Origin: Rhodococcus pseudokoreensis
Lineage (GTDB): Bacteria; Actinomycetota; Actinomycetes; Mycobacteriales; Mycobacteriaceae
DNA: 64,000 bases
Direction: 5' to 3'
Assembly (NCBI RefSeq): GCF_017068395.1
Contig: NZ_CP070619.1
Coordinates: 558,001-622,000, forward strand
A model generated the notes under the pieces. The model saw nothing but the letters and a program-made list of their open reading frames with translations. It was not told the DNA's origin and did no database searches. Below are positions 44,720 through 55,190 of this stretch, piece after piece. Numbering within the stretch: the stretch's first letter is position 1; each line of letters begins with the position of its first letter. Both the position numbers and the translations under genes were made by a program.

Positions 44720-45946
44720 TTACCCAGCATCCACAGAAAACCCGGCCACGGGCCCGATGACCACGATGGCGGGGGGACGGATCTGCTCTTCCTTGACCCG
44801 AGCGGCGACGGTCTGGAGATCGGCCCGGAGGGTGCGCTGCGTCCGGAGGGTTCCCTCCTGGATCACCGTGACCGGGGTGTCCACGGGACGCCCGCCGTCC
44901 ATCAGGACGGTCGCGAATGCCTCGATACGTTCGACGGCCATCAGCAACACGATCGTGCCCTTCAACCGGGCCAGCGCCGACCAGTCGACGAGTGAATCCG
45001 GGTGATCGGGGGCGACGTGGCCGCTGACGACGACGAACTCGTGGGTGACGCCTCGGTGCGTGACCGGGATGCCTGCGGCCGAGGGCACGGAGATGGCGCT
45101 GGTGATGCCGGGGACGACCGTGACGGGCACACCCGCGGCGGCGCACGCCTCCAGTTCCTCGTAGCCGCGCCCGAACACGTACGGGTCGCCGCCCTTGAGC
45201 CGCACCACGAACTTGCCGGCCTTCGCGCCGTCGATGAGGGCGGCGTTGATCGCCTCCTGCGCCATCGCGCGGCCGTAGGGAATCTTCGCGGCGTCGATGA
45301 CCTCGACGTCCGAGCCCAGTTCGGCGAGCAGTTCCGGCGGGGCGAGGCGATCGGCGACCACCACGTCGGCACGGGCGAGCAGTCGACGGCCGCGCACGGT
45401 GATGAGGTCGGGGTCGCCCGGACCGCCGCCGACCAGTGCGACGCCGGCCGCGGGCGACTCGGCGGTGTCGGCGACCGCACCGGACTGCAACCCCTCGACG
45501 AGGGCGGTGCGCACGGCCGCGGACCGGCGGTGGTCGCCGCCCGCCAGCACACCGATGCTCATGCCGTCGTAGCTCGCGCTCGCCGGGGTAACGGCTGTCC
45601 CGTACCGGGCGTTGTCGGCGCGCACGCAGAACACGCGATTCCGTTCGGCCTCGGCGACGATCGCCGCGTTGGTGTCCGGTTCGTCCGTGCACGCGATGGC
45701 GTACCAGGCGTCGGCGAGGTCGCCGTCCCGGTATTCGCGAAGTTCCACTGTGATCTGTCCCGCAGTCGCCATTCCCTCGACCGCCGGCGTGACCTCGCGG
45801 CTGATCAGGTGCACCTGCGCGCCCGACGCGATCAGGAGCCCGAGCCTGCGCTGAGCCACCGTTCCGCCACCGACCACGACCACACGACGATCGGCCAAAT
45901 TGAGTCCGACCAGGTAGTTGGTCTCGTCTCCGGTGGCAGCAGTCAC
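44720..45946 (-). CDS. cysG: sirohaem synthase / uroporphyrinogen-III methyltransferase fusion
   Basis: A protein of 408 residues. The N-terminal precorrin-2 dehydrogenase/ferrochelatase domain has RRVVVVGGGTVAQRRLGLL (NAD-binding). The C-terminal SUMT domain has ALVGGGPGDPDLITVRGRRLL, VVADRL and KGGDPYVFGRGYEE, the SAM-binding loop. It makes precorrin-2 and sirohaem, feeding both sulfite/nitrite reduction and cobalamin. GTG 45946 is preferred because GGGGAGAG precedes it; GTG 45979 would add 11 residues. It lies 47 bases after the cobE-like gene. Confidence 0.95.
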   Translation of the reverse strand: MTAATGDETNYLVGLNLADRRVVVVGGGTVAQRRLGLLIASGAQVHLISREVTPAVEGMATAGQITVELREYRDGDLADAWYAIACTDEPDTNAAIVAEAERNRVFCVRADNARYGTAVTPASASYDGMSIGVLAGGDHRRSAAVRTALVEGLQSGAVADTAESPAAGVALVGGGPGDPDLITVRGRRLLARADVVVADRLAPPELLAELGSDVEVIDAAKIPYGRAMAQEAINAALIDGAKAGKFVVRLKGGDPYVFGRGYEELEACAAAGVPVTVVPGITSAISVPSAAGIPVTHRGVTHEFVVVSGHVAPDHPDSLVDWSALARLKGTIVLLMAVERIEAFATVLMDGGRPVDTPVTVIQEGTLRTQRTLRADLQTVAARVKEEQIRPPAIVVIGPVAGFSVDAG

Positions 45947-45993
45947 GCGCTCTCCCCGTTTCTCCTGAAATTCCTGCACGGCTCGTCTCGAAC

Positions 45994-46374
45994 CTACGAA
46001 ACTTTACGGGCTGCCGCGACGACGACGCCATTCGCGGACCACTTGGTCACGATCAAGGGCCCGCCGCCCGCGCCGAGCACCGCCGCCGCTTCCGCGACGC
46101 TCGGCGATCCCGTCGCCGACTGCACCCGGTCCGACGGGTTGGCCACCTCGACGGCGGCGAGTTCGCCCGCCGCGAATCCGCGGACGGGGACGCCCAACTC
46201 CGACGCGGCGTCCAGGAGGGCCGGTTCCGCTGCCTTGCGGTCGAGGGTGCACAGGCAGTGCAGCGCCGCGTCCGAACCGTGGTGCGCAGACGCCAGCACG
46301 TGCCGGACGGCGGCGACGATGTCGGCGCGGCCCGCTGCCGCTCGGAACCCGACGCCGACGCAGACGTCAACCAC
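45994..46374 (-). CDS. cobE: cobalamin biosynthesis protein CobE/CbiG C-terminal-like
   Basis: A protein of 126 residues, the stand-alone form of the CbiG C-terminal domain: VDVCVGVGFRAAAG at the start, then LCTLDRKAAEPALLDAASELGVPVRGF (the CobE signature) and GPLIVTKWSANGVVVAAARK. CbiG opens the ring-contraction lactone; CobE is required for cobalamin in pseudomonads, but its chemistry is unclear. The GTG start overlaps the cobB end by eight bases. Confidence 0.85.
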   Translation of the reverse strand: MVDVCVGVGFRAAAGRADIVAAVRHVLASAHHGSDAALHCLCTLDRKAAEPALLDAASELGVPVRGFAAGELAAVEVANPSDRVQSATGSPSVAEAAAVLGAGGGPLIVTKWSANGVVVAAARKVS

Positions 46375-47764
46375 GAGCGGAAAACGTGCGGGCCGCGGCG
46401 ACGAAGCGGGTGATCGCCTGCGGGTGGCCCGCGGGATGGGTGTGCAGGTACGAGGCGTGCACACCGCCGCGCACGAAGCCCTCCCGCGCCGGAGCGCCGT
46501 CCCAGGGGCGCCACCCCCACGCCGGCACGAATCCGTCCGCCTCCGCCGCGGCGAGGGACGTGCGATGGAACTCGTGGCCGACCACCCGCTCACCCGCCGC
46601 GAAGAGGATGGAGTCCGTCACGGCCACCGCTTCGCGGTACCCGAGTGTCAGGCGAGACCCGAACGTGGCGTCGACCCCGACCACGGAGGCCATGGCGTGG
46701 CCGTCGAGGGTGCGCGCGAGATAGAGCAGACCGGCGCATTCGGCGTGGATCGGCGCCCCAGCGCCGGCTAGTTCGCGGATCTGCGCCAGGAGCGCGGCGT
46801 TCCCGGCGAGCGCGACGGCGTGCTCCTCGGGAAAACCACCGGGCAGCACCACGCCGCTGGTGCCGGGCGGCAGCGGGTCGTGCAGGGGGTCGAACGTGAT
46901 CACGTCCGCACCGGCCGCGCCCAGGAGTTCGCGGTGCTCGGCGTATCCGAACGTGAACGCGCGGCCCCCGGCGATCGCCACGGTGGGACGCGGGCCGGGC
47001 GGAGGTGGTCCGACCTCGGCGGCGGGATCCCACGCCGGACCGTCGACTGTCGCGGACGCGAGCGCACGGATGGCCGGGAGGTCGAGGTGGCGGGCGGCGA
47101 GGCGGGTCATCGCGTCGACGGCGTTCACCGCGTCCGCGCCGTGTTCGGCGGCCGGGATCAGCCCGAGGTGGCGCGAGGGGACCTCCAGTTCGGCCATCCG
47201 CGGCACGGCGCCGAGCACGGGGAGCCCGACGCGGTCGCACGCCTGCCGCAGCACCTGTTCGTGCCGCGGGCTGCCCACCCGGTTGAGGATCACCCCGCCG
47301 ATACGGACCCCGGAGTCGTACGTCGAGAAGCCGTGCAGGACGGCGGCCAGGCTCTGGCTGTGGCCGCGGGCGTCCACCACGAGCACCACGGGGGCGCCGA
47401 GCAGCGCGGCCACCTGGGCGGTCGATCCCTCCGCCGACGGCTCGTGGGACGCGGCGTCGATCTTGCCGTCGAACAGGCCCATGACGCCCTCGACGACCGC
47501 GAGTTCACAGCCCGAACTCCCGTGCCGGTACAGCGGCGCGATCCGCTCTGCGCCGACCATGACCGGGTCGAGGTTGCGTCCCGGACGTCCCGCCGCGAGC
47601 CCGTGGTACCCGGGGTCGATGTAGTCGGGGCCGACCTTGAACGGCGCCACGGCGCAGCCGGACTCGCGCAGGGCCCCCACCAGACCGGTTGCGACGGTGG
47701 TCTTTCCGCTGCCCGACGCGGGTGCTGCGATGACCACCGCGGGTACCGCGGGGAGGGTGGTCAC
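46367..47764 (-). CDS. cobB: cobyrinic acid a,c-diamide synthase
   Basis: A protein of 465 residues with an N-terminal P-loop (APASGSGKTTVATGL) and a C-terminal class I glutamine amidotransferase domain, whose nucleophile Cys is in IHAECAGLLYLAR. KVGPDYIDPGYH is a hallmark of the CobB/CbiA family. It amidates side chains a and c of the corrin ring (aerobic-style hydrogenobyrinate substrate or cobyrinate). The GTG overlaps the cobO stop (GTGA); GTG 47767 is an alternative. Confidence 0.95.
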   Translation of the reverse strand: MTTLPAVPAVVIAAPASGSGKTTVATGLVGALRESGCAVAPFKVGPDYIDPGYHGLAAGRPGRNLDPVMVGAERIAPLYRHGSSGCELAVVEGVMGLFDGKIDAASHEPSAEGSTAQVAALLGAPVVLVVDARGHSQSLAAVLHGFSTYDSGVRIGGVILNRVGSPRHEQVLRQACDRVGLPVLGAVPRMAELEVPSRHLGLIPAAEHGADAVNAVDAMTRLAARHLDLPAIRALASATVDGPAWDPAAEVGPPPPGPRPTVAIAGGRAFTFGYAEHRELLGAAGADVITFDPLHDPLPPGTSGVVLPGGFPEEHAVALAGNAALLAQIRELAGAGAPIHAECAGLLYLARTLDGHAMASVVGVDATFGSRLTLGYREAVAVTDSILFAAGERVVGHEFHRTSLAAAEADGFVPAWGWRPWDGAPAREGFVRGGVHASYLHTHPAGHPQAITRFVAAARTFSARG

Positions 47765-48375
47765 CACTCGATGCCTCGCTGGCCCTTCCGGCCGGCGTCC
47801 ATCGGATGCTTGATCTTGGTCATCTCCGTCACCAAATCCGCCGCGTCGATCAGCGCCTGCGGGGCGTCGCGGCCCGTGATCACCACGTGCTGGTTGCCCG
47901 GCCGGTTCCGCAGGACCTCGACCACCTCGTCGACGTCGACCCACCCCCACTTCAGGGGATATGTGAACTCGTCGAGCACGTAGAAGCGGTGCTCCTCGGC
48001 GCCCAGCCTGCGGGCGATCTCGGTCCACCCCTCGGCGGCCGCGGCGGCGTGGTCTTCCTCGCTGCCGTGCTTACGCGTCCACGACCAGCCCTCGCCCATC
48101 TTGTGCCACTGGACCGCGCCGCCGACACCGGTGTCGTCGTGCAGTTGGCCGAGGGCGCGGAACGCCGCTTCCTCCCCCACCTTCCACTTGGCGCTCTTGA
48201 CGAACTGGAACACCCCGACGTCGAATCCCTGGTTCCAGGCGCGCAGTGCCATGCCGAACGCGGCCGTCGACTTCCCCTTGCCCGGTCCGGTGTGGACCGC
48301 GAGCACGGGAGCGTTGCGCCGTTGACGCGTGGTGAGGCCGTCGTTCGGAACGTTCTCGGGAACACCCTTGGGCAT
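47761..48375 (-). CDS. cobO: corrinoid adenosyltransferase
   Basis: A protein of 204 residues of the CobA/CobO/BtuR family. The P-loop VHTGPGKGKSTAAFG and the segments FQFVKSAKWKVGEE, EFTYPLKWGWVDVDEVVEVLRNRP and VVITGRDAP are diagnostic. It adenosylates the reduced corrinoid cobalt with ATP. The ATG start is 36 bases after the chelatase gene. It is followed by cobB, with which it overlaps. Confidence 0.95.
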   Translation of the reverse strand: MPKGVPENVPNDGLTTRQRRNAPVLAVHTGPGKGKSTAAFGMALRAWNQGFDVGVFQFVKSAKWKVGEEAAFRALGQLHDDTGVGGAVQWHKMGEGWSWTRKHGSEEDHAAAAAEGWTEIARRLGAEEHRFYVLDEFTYPLKWGWVDVDEVVEVLRNRPGNQHVVITGRDAPQALIDAADLVTEMTKIKHPMDAGRKGQRGIEW

Positions 48376-48411
48376 GTGTCTTCTCTCTCCCTACCGAATT
48401 CTGCGTCCGGG

Positions 48412-50343
48412 TCAGGCCGCGGCGCGGACGACGCCCGCGACCTGCTGCGCGGACAATTCGCCGAGCCGGACGTAACCACCCCGCAGCAGGCGGGCCAGTT
48501 CCGCGGCCAGCCCGAGCCGGACCATCCCGGTCTCGCAGTCGACGACCACCGACGCGACCGCGCTGTCGGCGAGCAGCCCCGCGGCCACCTTCGCCCGGTG
48601 CAGTGCGTCCTTGCCGCCCGTCGCCCGACCGTCGGTCAGCGCGACGACGAGGGCGCGGCGCTGCGGGTCGCGGAGCCGTTCCCGCAGCACGACCTCGCGT
48701 GCGCGCAGAAACCCTTCTGCGAGTGGCGATTTGCCGCCCGTCTTCATTCCCTGCAGGCGGCGGACGGCGATGTCGACCGACGAGGTGGGTGGCAGGACGA
48801 GTTCCGCGGCACGCCCGCGGACCGTGATCACCGCCACCTTGTCGCGGCGCTGGTAGGCGTCGCGGAGCAGTGAGACGACGGCGCCGGTCACGGCCGACAA
48901 CCGGTCACGGGCCGCCATCGACCCGGAGGCGTCCACGACGAACACCACGAGGTTGCCCTCGCGGCCTTCGCGGATCGCTCCGCGCAGGTCGACGGAATCG
49001 AGGATCATCCGTCCGGCGGTCCGGCCGCGGGCCACCTGCTGCCCGGCGGCGGCGAAGAGTGTGCCCACCAGGTGGAGTCCGTGCCCCTGCTCGGCGGTCG
49101 AGCGCACCGCGCGGCCGCGGGACGAGCGGGAACGGGAACGCCTGCCGGGCGCGCCCTCGCCGACTCCGGGTACCTCGAGAAGCTTGGTGGTGAACTGGGT
49201 GCCGGTCGGCCCGGCCGGGCGCTCCGGGGGTGCCGGTGCGCCGCCTCCGGGCCCGTCGGGATCGTCGGGTCCCTCCGGGTCGGTGTCCGTGCCGTCCGCC
49301 GCGGGCGGTGCGCCGGGCGAAGATCCGGGTTCCTGCTCGGGGGGTTCCCCGGCGCCGGACCGCGCGTCCTCGTCGGCCTGCCGGAGTGCGTCGTCGAGTT
49401 GCTGTTCGTCGAGACCGGGTTCGTCGAACGGATCCCGACGGCGACGGTGTGGCAGGGTCAGTTCGGCGGCCACCCGCACGTCCTCCGCCTCGACGGCCCC
49501 GGCGCCCCGCCACGCGGCGTGCGCGGTCGCGGTGCGGGCGAGGACGAGATCGGCGCGCATGCCATCCACATCGAACGACGCACAGAGAGAAGCGATTCGG
49601 CGCAGCTCGACGTCGTCGAGGACGACGGCGTCGAGCCGGTCGCGGGCCTCGAGGATGGCGGCGGCGAGGGCGGCATCCTGCTCGGCGTACCGCTCGACGA
49701 ACCCTGCGGGATCACGTTCGAAGTCCAGACGCCGCCGGACCACCTCCATGCGCACGTCCACCTCCCGCGACGCGGCGACGTCGACGGCCAGCCCGAACCG
49801 GTCGAGGAGCTGCGGCCGGAGTTCGCCCTCCTCCGGATTCATCGTGCCGACCATGACGAACCGGGCGGCGTGCGAATGCGAGATGCCGTCCCGTTCGACG
49901 TGGACGCGGCCCATCGCCGCGGCGTCGAGGAGCACGTCGACCAGATGGTCGTGCAGGAGATTGACCTCGTCGACGTAGAGCACACCCTGATGGGCAGCAG
50001 ACAGCAGTCCGGGTTGGAACGCGCGCTCACCGTCGCGCAGAACCTTCTCGAGGTCGAGGGAACCGACGACGCGGTCTTCCGTGGCCCCGACCGGCAATTC
50101 GATCAGCCGCGCCGGGCGGGTGCCGTTCTCGTCCTGCACCGCGGGCAGCAGGGCGGTGAGAGCGCGGACGACCGTCGACTTGGCCGTCCCCTTCTCACCG
50201 CGGACGAGGACGCCGCCGATACCGGGATGGACCGCGCAGAGGACGAGCGCCAGCCGCAACCGGTCCTGGCCGACCACCGCACTGAACGGAAATCCCCACG
50301 AAAAGTCGGGTCGAACCTGGTCCACTTCACGATCCGTACGCAC
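48412..50343 (-). CDS. magnesium/cobalt chelatase subunit, ChlI-ChlD fused type
   Basis: About 643 residues. The N-terminal AAA+ domain ([39 protein letters not shown], then [20 protein letters not shown]) is ChlI-like; a Pro/Asp-rich acidic linker (about 320-380) follows; the C-terminal von Willebrand A domain has the [18 protein letters not shown]. Next to cobO/cobB, this is the expected motor unit of an aerobic cobalt chelatase with CobN elsewhere. GTG 50343 has AAGGGA upstream; GTG 50358 is an alternative. It lies directly under the cobalamin riboswitch. Confidence 0.88.
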   Translation of the reverse strand: MRTDREVDQVRPDFSWGFPFSAVVGQDRLRLALVLCAVHPGIGGVLVRGEKGTAKSTVVRALTALLPAVQDENGTRPARLIELPVGATEDRVVGSLDLEKVLRDGERAFQPGLLSAAHQGVLYVDEVNLLHDHLVDVLLDAAAMGRVHVERDGISHSHAARFVMVGTMNPEEGELRPQLLDRFGLAVDVAASREVDVRMEVVRRRLDFERDPAGFVERYAEQDAALAAAILEARDRLDAVVLDDVELRRIASLCASFDVDGMRADLVLARTATAHAAWRGAGAVEAEDVRVAAELTLPHRRRRDPFDEPGLDEQQLDDALRQADEDARSGAGEPPEQEPGSSPGAPPAADGTDTDPEGPDDPDGPGGGAPAPPERPAGPTGTQFTTKLLEVPGVGEGAPGRRSRSRSSRGRAVRSTAEQGHGLHLVGTLFAAAGQQVARGRTAGRMILDSVDLRGAIREGREGNLVVFVVDASGSMAARDRLSAVTGAVVSLLRDAYQRRDKVAVITVRGRAAELVLPPTSSVDIAVRRLQGMKTGGKSPLAEGFLRAREVVLRERLRDPQRRALVVALTDGRATGGKDALHRAKVAAGLLADSAVASVVVDCETGMVRLGLAAELARLLRGGYVRLGELSAQQVAGVVRAAA

Positions 50344-50399
50344 GCTGCATCCCTTCACGTCCCGGTTTCCTCGCCGAGAGCTTTGGCCGGTACGAACGC

Positions 50400-50522
50400 C
50401 GCGGCAATCTGGCTGGGAGACCGGATCGGCAACCAGGGTGGTGGCAGCCGGTCAGAGATCCGTCACAGTGGCGGGACCGCGCCTGATTCGAACAGGACTT
50501 CCCCGCGGACATTCACCTGACG
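50400..50522 (-). promoter_or_regulatory. cobalamin (B12) riboswitch
   Basis: On the minus strand the conserved blocks appear in order: GGGGAAGT (50504-50497), a CCTG/CAGG stem (50482-50496), GGTCCCGCCACTGTGA (50478-50463) with the invariant GCCACTG core, and the B12 box CCGGTCTCCCAGCCAGA (50424-50408). It lies 57-180 bases upstream of the chelatase start. Adenosylcobalamin binding should shut off the chelatase-cobO-cobB-cobE-cysG operon. I see no clear downstream terminator, so translational control through the ribosome binding site is likely. Confidence 0.9.
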
Positions 50523-50536
50523 ACCCTAGTCGGCGC

Positions 50537-51067
50537 TCACTTCCCCGCGCTCGACGGGGCCGCCTCCGCAACCTCGTACGTATGGGCGGCACCGCCGCCG
50601 GCACCATGGGCGGCACCGCCGCCGCGACGCATGGGGACGTGCGGGATGCCGTCCTCGACGAATTCTTCGCCGTCCGGCCGGAAACCGTGCTTGGCGTACA
50701 TGTCCACCAGGTACGTCTGCGCGTTGATGCGGCACGGCGCGTCGCCGACCTCGGCGAGCGCGGCGCGCAGCAGACGCGTGGTGTGTCCCTGACCGCGCGC
50801 CGGCCGCGCCGTGCACAGCCGGCCGATGCGGAACGACTTGTTGCCGTCGGCGTGCTCCTCGAGGAGGCGGAGCGTGCAGACCACCTGACCGTCCTGCTCC
50901 AGCCAGAAGTGGCGCGTCTCGGCCAGCAGGTCCCGGCCGTCGAGTTCCGGGTACGGGCACGCCTGCTCGACGACGAAGACCTCTACGCGGAGCTGGAGCA
51001 ACTCGTAGAGCGTCTTGTTGTCGAGATCGAGTGCCCACGAACGCTTGAGTGCTGCAGTTGCCGTCAT
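50537..51067 (-). CDS. GNAT family N-acetyltransferase (ElaA-like)
   Basis: A protein of 176 residues. The ElaA start is DNKTLYELLQLRVEVFVVEQACPYPELDGRDL, and the acetyl-CoA loop is RPARGQGHTTRLLRAAL. A Gly/Ala/His-rich tail (GGGAAHGAGGGAAHTYEV) is unusual for the family. ATG 51067 is the first standard start; no clear ribosome binding site is seen. It lies between mqo and the riboswitch, as in mycobacteria. The acceptor is unknown. Confidence 0.85.
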   Translation of the reverse strand: MTATAALKRSWALDLDNKTLYELLQLRVEVFVVEQACPYPELDGRDLLAETRHFWLEQDGQVVCTLRLLEEHADGNKSFRIGRLCTARPARGQGHTTRLLRAALAEVGDAPCRINAQTYLVDMYAKHGFRPDGEEFVEDGIPHVPMRRGGGAAHGAGGGAAHTYEVAEAAPSSAGK

Positions 51068-51131
51068 GACAGGCAACTATCGCACAGCGCCCGCGAGTGC
51101 GCGCGCCCGTGGACCTCGGCCGGGCGGTCGG

Positions 51132-52676
51132 TCAGACCGCGACCGACGCGTCCTCGACCTTGCTGGTGTCGAGCTGGAGCACCTTCGACGTCCAATCCCA
51201 CACCTGCGAGAACAGGCCGGTGTCTTCGGAGAGCTTGACGCCGAGCGAGGGCACCATTTCCTGGAGCTTCGGCTTCCACGACTCGTACTGCGTCGGGAAG
51301 CAGCGCTGCAGCACGTCGAGCATGGCGGGCACGGCGGTGGACGCACCGGGCGACGCACCCAGCAGGCCCGCGATGCTGCCGTCGCCGGCGTTGACGACGG
51401 CGGTGCCGAATTCGAGGACGCCGCCCTTGCCCTTGGCCCGGCGGATGACCTGGACGCGCTGGCCGGCGGTGATCAGCTCCCAGTCCTTTCCGAGCGCCTT
51501 CGGGACGAACTCCCGCAGGGTCTCGATGCGGCCGGCCTCGGACATCGCGAGCTCACTGATCAGGTACTTGACGAGGCCGAGTTCGCTGACGCCGACGCCG
51601 AGCATCGACAGCAGGTTGTTCGGTTTGACCGAGCTGGGCAGGTCGGTGACGCGGCCCTGCTTGAGGAACTTGGGCGACCAGCCGGCGTACGGACCGAACA
51701 GCAGTCCGGGCTTGTTGCCGATCACGCGGGTGTCGAGGTGCGGAACCGACATGGGGGGCGCGCCGACGGCGGCCTTGCCGTAGACCTTGGCGCGGTGCTG
51801 GTCGATGAGCTCCGGGTTGGTGCAGCGCAGGAATGCGCCGCTGACGGGGAACCCGCCGAAGCCCTTGGCCTCCTCGATGCCGGACTTCTGCAGCAGGTGC
51901 AGTGCACCGCCGCCTGCACCGACGAACACGAACTTGGCCCGCACGACCTTCTTCGCACCGTTGCGGCGGTTGGTGACCTTGACCACCCAGCTGCCGTCGG
52001 ACTGCTTGGTGAGGTCGGTGACCTCGTGCCCGAAGTGGACGATGCCGCCGGACGCGCCGACGTAGCCGAGGAGCTGCTTGGTGAGGGCGCCGAAGTCGAC
52101 GTCGGTGCCGTCCTGGGTCCAGTTGAGGGCGATCGGATCGCTGAAGTCGCGGCCCTTCGCCATCAACGGCAGCCGGCGGGTGAACTCGTCGGGGGCGTCG
52201 ATGTACTCCATGCCCGCGAACAGGGGGTGGCCGGCGAGGGCGTCGTAGCGGGCCCGCAGGTACTTCGCGTTGGCCTCGCCGTGCACGAAGCTCACGTGCG
52301 GAATGGGGTTGATGAACTCCTTGGGCTGCGTCAGCACACCGCTCTCGACGCCGTGCGCCCAGAACTGCCGCGACACCTGGAACTGCTCGTTCACGTTGAC
52401 GGCCTTCGTGATGTCCACGCTGCCGTCGGCGTTCTGCGGGGTGTAATTGAGCTCACACAGTGCGGAGTGCCCGGTACCCGCGTTGTTCCAGGGATCACTG
52501 CTTTCGGCGGCTACTGCGTCGAGCCGCTCGAATGTGGTGATCGACCAATCGGGCTGCACCTGACGCAGGATCGCTCCCAGCGTCGCGCTCATGATGCCCG
52601 CGCCAACCAGCACTACATCCGTTTTCGTCTCTACCGCATTCTGATCTGACACTGGAGTATCGACTTCCTTGTCCAT
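51132..52676 (-). CDS. mqo: malate:quinone oxidoreductase
   Basis: A protein of 514 residues. It oxidises malate to oxaloacetate at the membrane and reduces quinone, independent of NAD. The FAD-binding start [21 protein letters not shown] and [16 protein letters not shown] are Mqo family signatures; [19 protein letters not shown] and [23 protein letters not shown] regions follow. ATG 52676 begins MDKEVDTPV. It diverges from the hydrolase gene. Confidence 0.95.
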   Translation of the reverse strand: MDKEVDTPVSDQNAVETKTDVVLVGAGIMSATLGAILRQVQPDWSITTFERLDAVAAESSDPWNNAGTGHSALCELNYTPQNADGSVDITKAVNVNEQFQVSRQFWAHGVESGVLTQPKEFINPIPHVSFVHGEANAKYLRARYDALAGHPLFAGMEYIDAPDEFTRRLPLMAKGRDFSDPIALNWTQDGTDVDFGALTKQLLGYVGASGGIVHFGHEVTDLTKQSDGSWVVKVTNRRNGAKKVVRAKFVFVGAGGGALHLLQKSGIEEAKGFGGFPVSGAFLRCTNPELIDQHRAKVYGKAAVGAPPMSVPHLDTRVIGNKPGLLFGPYAGWSPKFLKQGRVTDLPSSVKPNNLLSMLGVGVSELGLVKYLISELAMSEAGRIETLREFVPKALGKDWELITAGQRVQVIRRAKGKGGVLEFGTAVVNAGDGSIAGLLGASPGASTAVPAMLDVLQRCFPTQYESWKPKLQEMVPSLGVKLSEDTGLFSQVWDWTSKVLQLDTSKVEDASVAV

Positions 52677-52784
52677 AGCCGTACGCGCATACGCCTGCCG
52701 TGTTCGCCGGATAGGTTACCCGCGCGTATGAGCGAAAATCACCTGCCCCAATTGTGCGCCTCCCCGCACGCCCGAAACGCACAT

Positions 52785-52790
52785 TAGATT
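52785..52790 (+). promoter_or_regulatory. possible -10 element of a leaderless hydrolase transcript
   Basis: TAGATT at 52785-52790 lies seven bases before the GTG at 52798, and there is no ribosome binding site before that GTG. Position and sequence fit a -10 hexamer with transcription starting at or next to the start codon. No clear -35 box is seen. Confidence 0.35.
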
Positions 52791-52797
52791 GTGATCT

Positions 52798-53808
52798 GTG
52801 ACTACTTGGGCTCCCGACGTACTCGGCGACGGTTATCAACAGCTGACCATCCCTCTCGGCACCGACCCCGACGGGGAGGGCGAGGTGAAGGCGACACTGA
52901 TCCGCTACCAGCCCGCGCAGGAGACGAAGAAGACCGGCCGCGCCGTGCTCTACGTCCACGGATTCACCGATTACTTCTTCCAGAAGCACCTGGCCGAGCA
53001 CTTCGCCGAACAGGGTTACGCGTTCTTCGCACTCGATCTGCGCAAGTGCGGGCGCTCGCTCGAACCGGGGCAGACGCCGCACTTCGTCTCCGATCTGAGC
53101 CTGTACGACGCCGAACTGGACGAGGCGTTGCGCCAGGTCCGGGAACAGACCGCGGACGGGGAGGTCCTGCTGGTCGCGCATTCGACGGGCGGCCTGGTGC
53201 TGCCGCTGTGGCTGCACCGCCTGCAACGCAAGGCAGGCGGCACCGCAGCCCGCGGCATCAGCGGGGTCATCCTCAACAGCCCGTGGTTCGATCTGCAGGG
53301 GCCGTCGTACCTGCGGAACGTCGGGACGGTGGCCGTCGACGCGGTCGGGCGGGTCAAGCGCAAGTCGATCATCCCGAAGACCGGCCTCGACACGTACGGC
53401 GTGAGCCTGCACGTGGAGGGCAACGGCATCTGGAATTACAACCTCGACTGGAAGCCGCTGAGCGGTTTCCCCGTCACGTTCGGGTGGCTGCGCGCGGTGC
53501 GACGCGGGCACGCGCAGTTGCACCGGGGACTCGACATCGGCGTTCCCGCCCTGATCCTGCGTTCCAAGGCGTCGTACTTCGCCCCGCGGTACGACCCCCG
53601 GGTCGACACCGCCGACGCCGTCCTCGACGTCCGGCAGATCGCACGCTGGGCGGGGTGCCTCGGCGACCGCACGACGATCGTGCCGATCGCGGGCGCCCGG
53701 CACGACGTGTTCCTGTCCGCCGACCAGCCCCGCGCCGAGGCGTTCGCCGAGGTGGACCTGTGGCTCGAGTGGCTGCACGGCCACAACGCGGCGGAGGCGA
53801 ACCGGTGA
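52798..53808 (+). CDS. alpha/beta hydrolase (lysophospholipase-like)
   Basis: A protein of 336 residues. The oxyanion segment is [12 protein letters not shown], the nucleophile elbow VAHSTGG and the acid/base residues probably in ILRSKAS... and GARHDVF. It is of the monoglyceride lipase/lysophospholipase type, with a lid-like middle region ([16 protein letters not shown]). It precedes mtr, as in mycobacteria, and overlaps it by four bases (GTGA). No signal peptide. The substrate is unknown, but a lipid ester is likely. Confidence 0.88.
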   Translation: MTTWAPDVLGDGYQQLTIPLGTDPDGEGEVKATLIRYQPAQETKKTGRAVLYVHGFTDYFFQKHLAEHFAEQGYAFFALDLRKCGRSLEPGQTPHFVSDLSLYDAELDEALRQVREQTADGEVLLVAHSTGGLVLPLWLHRLQRKAGGTAARGISGVILNSPWFDLQGPSYLRNVGTVAVDAVGRVKRKSIIPKTGLDTYGVSLHVEGNGIWNYNLDWKPLSGFPVTFGWLRAVRRGHAQLHRGLDIGVPALILRSKASYFAPRYDPRVDTADAVLDVRQIARWAGCLGDRTTIVPIAGARHDVFLSADQPRAEAFAEVDLWLEWLHGHNAAEANR

Positions 53809-55190
53809 CACATTTCGATCTGGCGATCATCGGTTCGGGGTCCGGCAACTCGCTGCCCGACGAACGGTTCGCGGACATGAAGGTCGCGATCCTGGAAGAG
53901 GGCACGTACGGCGGAACGTGCCTGAACGTGGGCTGCATCCCGACGAAGATGTTCGTCTACGCCGCGGAGGTGGCCCGCACGGTCACCGGTTCCGCGAAGT
54001 ACGGCGTCGACGCGCAACTCGAGGGTGTGCGCTGGCCCGACATCGTCAAACGGGTCTTCGGCCGCATCGACCCGATCTCGGCCGGCGGGGAACGCTACCG
54101 CGCCGAGGACAGCCCGAACACGACGCTGTTCCGCGGGCACGCGACTTTCGTGGGTCCGCGGACCCTCGACACCGGAACCGGAGAGGTGATCACGGCCGAT
54201 CAGGTGGTGATCGCCGCGGGATCGCGGCCGATCATTCCCGACGTCGTCCGCGAATCGGGTGTGCCGTTTTACACGAACAACGACATCATGCGGCTGCCGG
54301 AACTGCCCGAGCGGATGGTGATCATCGGCGCGGGATTCATCGCCGCCGAGTTCGCGCACGTGTTCTCCGCGCTGGGCACCCGGGTGTCGCTGATCGCGCG
54401 CAGCCCACGCCTGCTGCGCCACCTCGACGAGGACGTCTCCCGCCGGTTCACGGATCTCGCCGAGCAGAAGTGGGACGTGCACCGCGGGCACGCCGTGAAG
54501 GCTGTGCGCCGGGACGGTGACGGCGTCGCCGTCGAACTCGAGGACGGCACCGTCGTCTCGGGCGACGTTCTGCTGGTGGCTACCGGCCGGCAGTCGAACG
54601 GGGACGCCATCGGGGCCGCCGCCGGTGGCGTCGACCTCGACGACGAGGGACGCGTCGTGGTCGACGACTTCCAACGGACCAGTGCCGAAGGCGTTTTCGC
54701 GCTCGGCGACGCCTCCTCGCCGTACCAGCTCAAGCATGTCGCCAACCACGAGGCCCGGGTCGTTCAGCACAATCTGCTGCAGGACGCGTGGAAGGACACG
54801 TCGGGGCTGCGCGCCTCGGACCACCGGTTCGTTCCCGCCGCCGTGTTCACCGACCCGCAGATCGCGCACGTCGGGCTCACCGAGGCCGAGGCCCGGGAGG
54901 CCGGCTGGGACGTCACGGTGAAGGTGCAGGCGTACGGCGACGTCGCGTACGGCTGGGCGATGGAGGACGACGAGGGGCTCTGCAAGGTTGTCGCCGAACG
55001 GGGTACCGGGCGTCTGCTGGGAGCGCACGTGATCGGCGCCCAGGCACCGACGGTGATCCAGCCGCTGATTCAGGCGATGAGCTTCGGTTTGACGGCGCAG
55101 CAGATGGCGCGGGGACAGTACTGGATCCACCCGGCGATGCCCGAGGTGGTCGAGAACGCTCTCCTCGGCCTCGACGTGCCGTTCGAGTGA
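53805..55190 (+). CDS. mtr: mycothione reductase
   Basis: A protein of 461 residues of the pyridine-nucleotide disulphide oxidoreductase family. The FAD-binding start [13 protein letters not shown] and the redox pair Cys39/Cys44 in [13 protein letters not shown] are clear; an NADPH-binding GAGFIAAEF and a C-terminal dimerisation domain with catalytic His in YWIHPAMPE follow. It keeps mycothiol reduced. Start GTG 53805 overlaps the hydrolase stop. It is followed, with overlap, by a small YnfA-family membrane protein gene. Confidence 0.96.
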   Translation: MTHFDLAIIGSGSGNSLPDERFADMKVAILEEGTYGGTCLNVGCIPTKMFVYAAEVARTVTGSAKYGVDAQLEGVRWPDIVKRVFGRIDPISAGGERYRAEDSPNTTLFRGHATFVGPRTLDTGTGEVITADQVVIAAGSRPIIPDVVRESGVPFYTNNDIMRLPELPERMVIIGAGFIAAEFAHVFSALGTRVSLIARSPRLLRHLDEDVSRRFTDLAEQKWDVHRGHAVKAVRRDGDGVAVELEDGTVVSGDVLLVATGRQSNGDAIGAAAGGVDLDDEGRVVVDDFQRTSAEGVFALGDASSPYQLKHVANHEARVVQHNLLQDAWKDTSGLRASDHRFVPAAVFTDPQIAHVGLTEAEAREAGWDVTVKVQAYGDVAYGWAMEDDEGLCKVVAERGTGRLLGAHVIGAQAPTVIQPLIQAMSFGLTAQQMARGQYWIHPAMPEVVENALLGLDVPFE

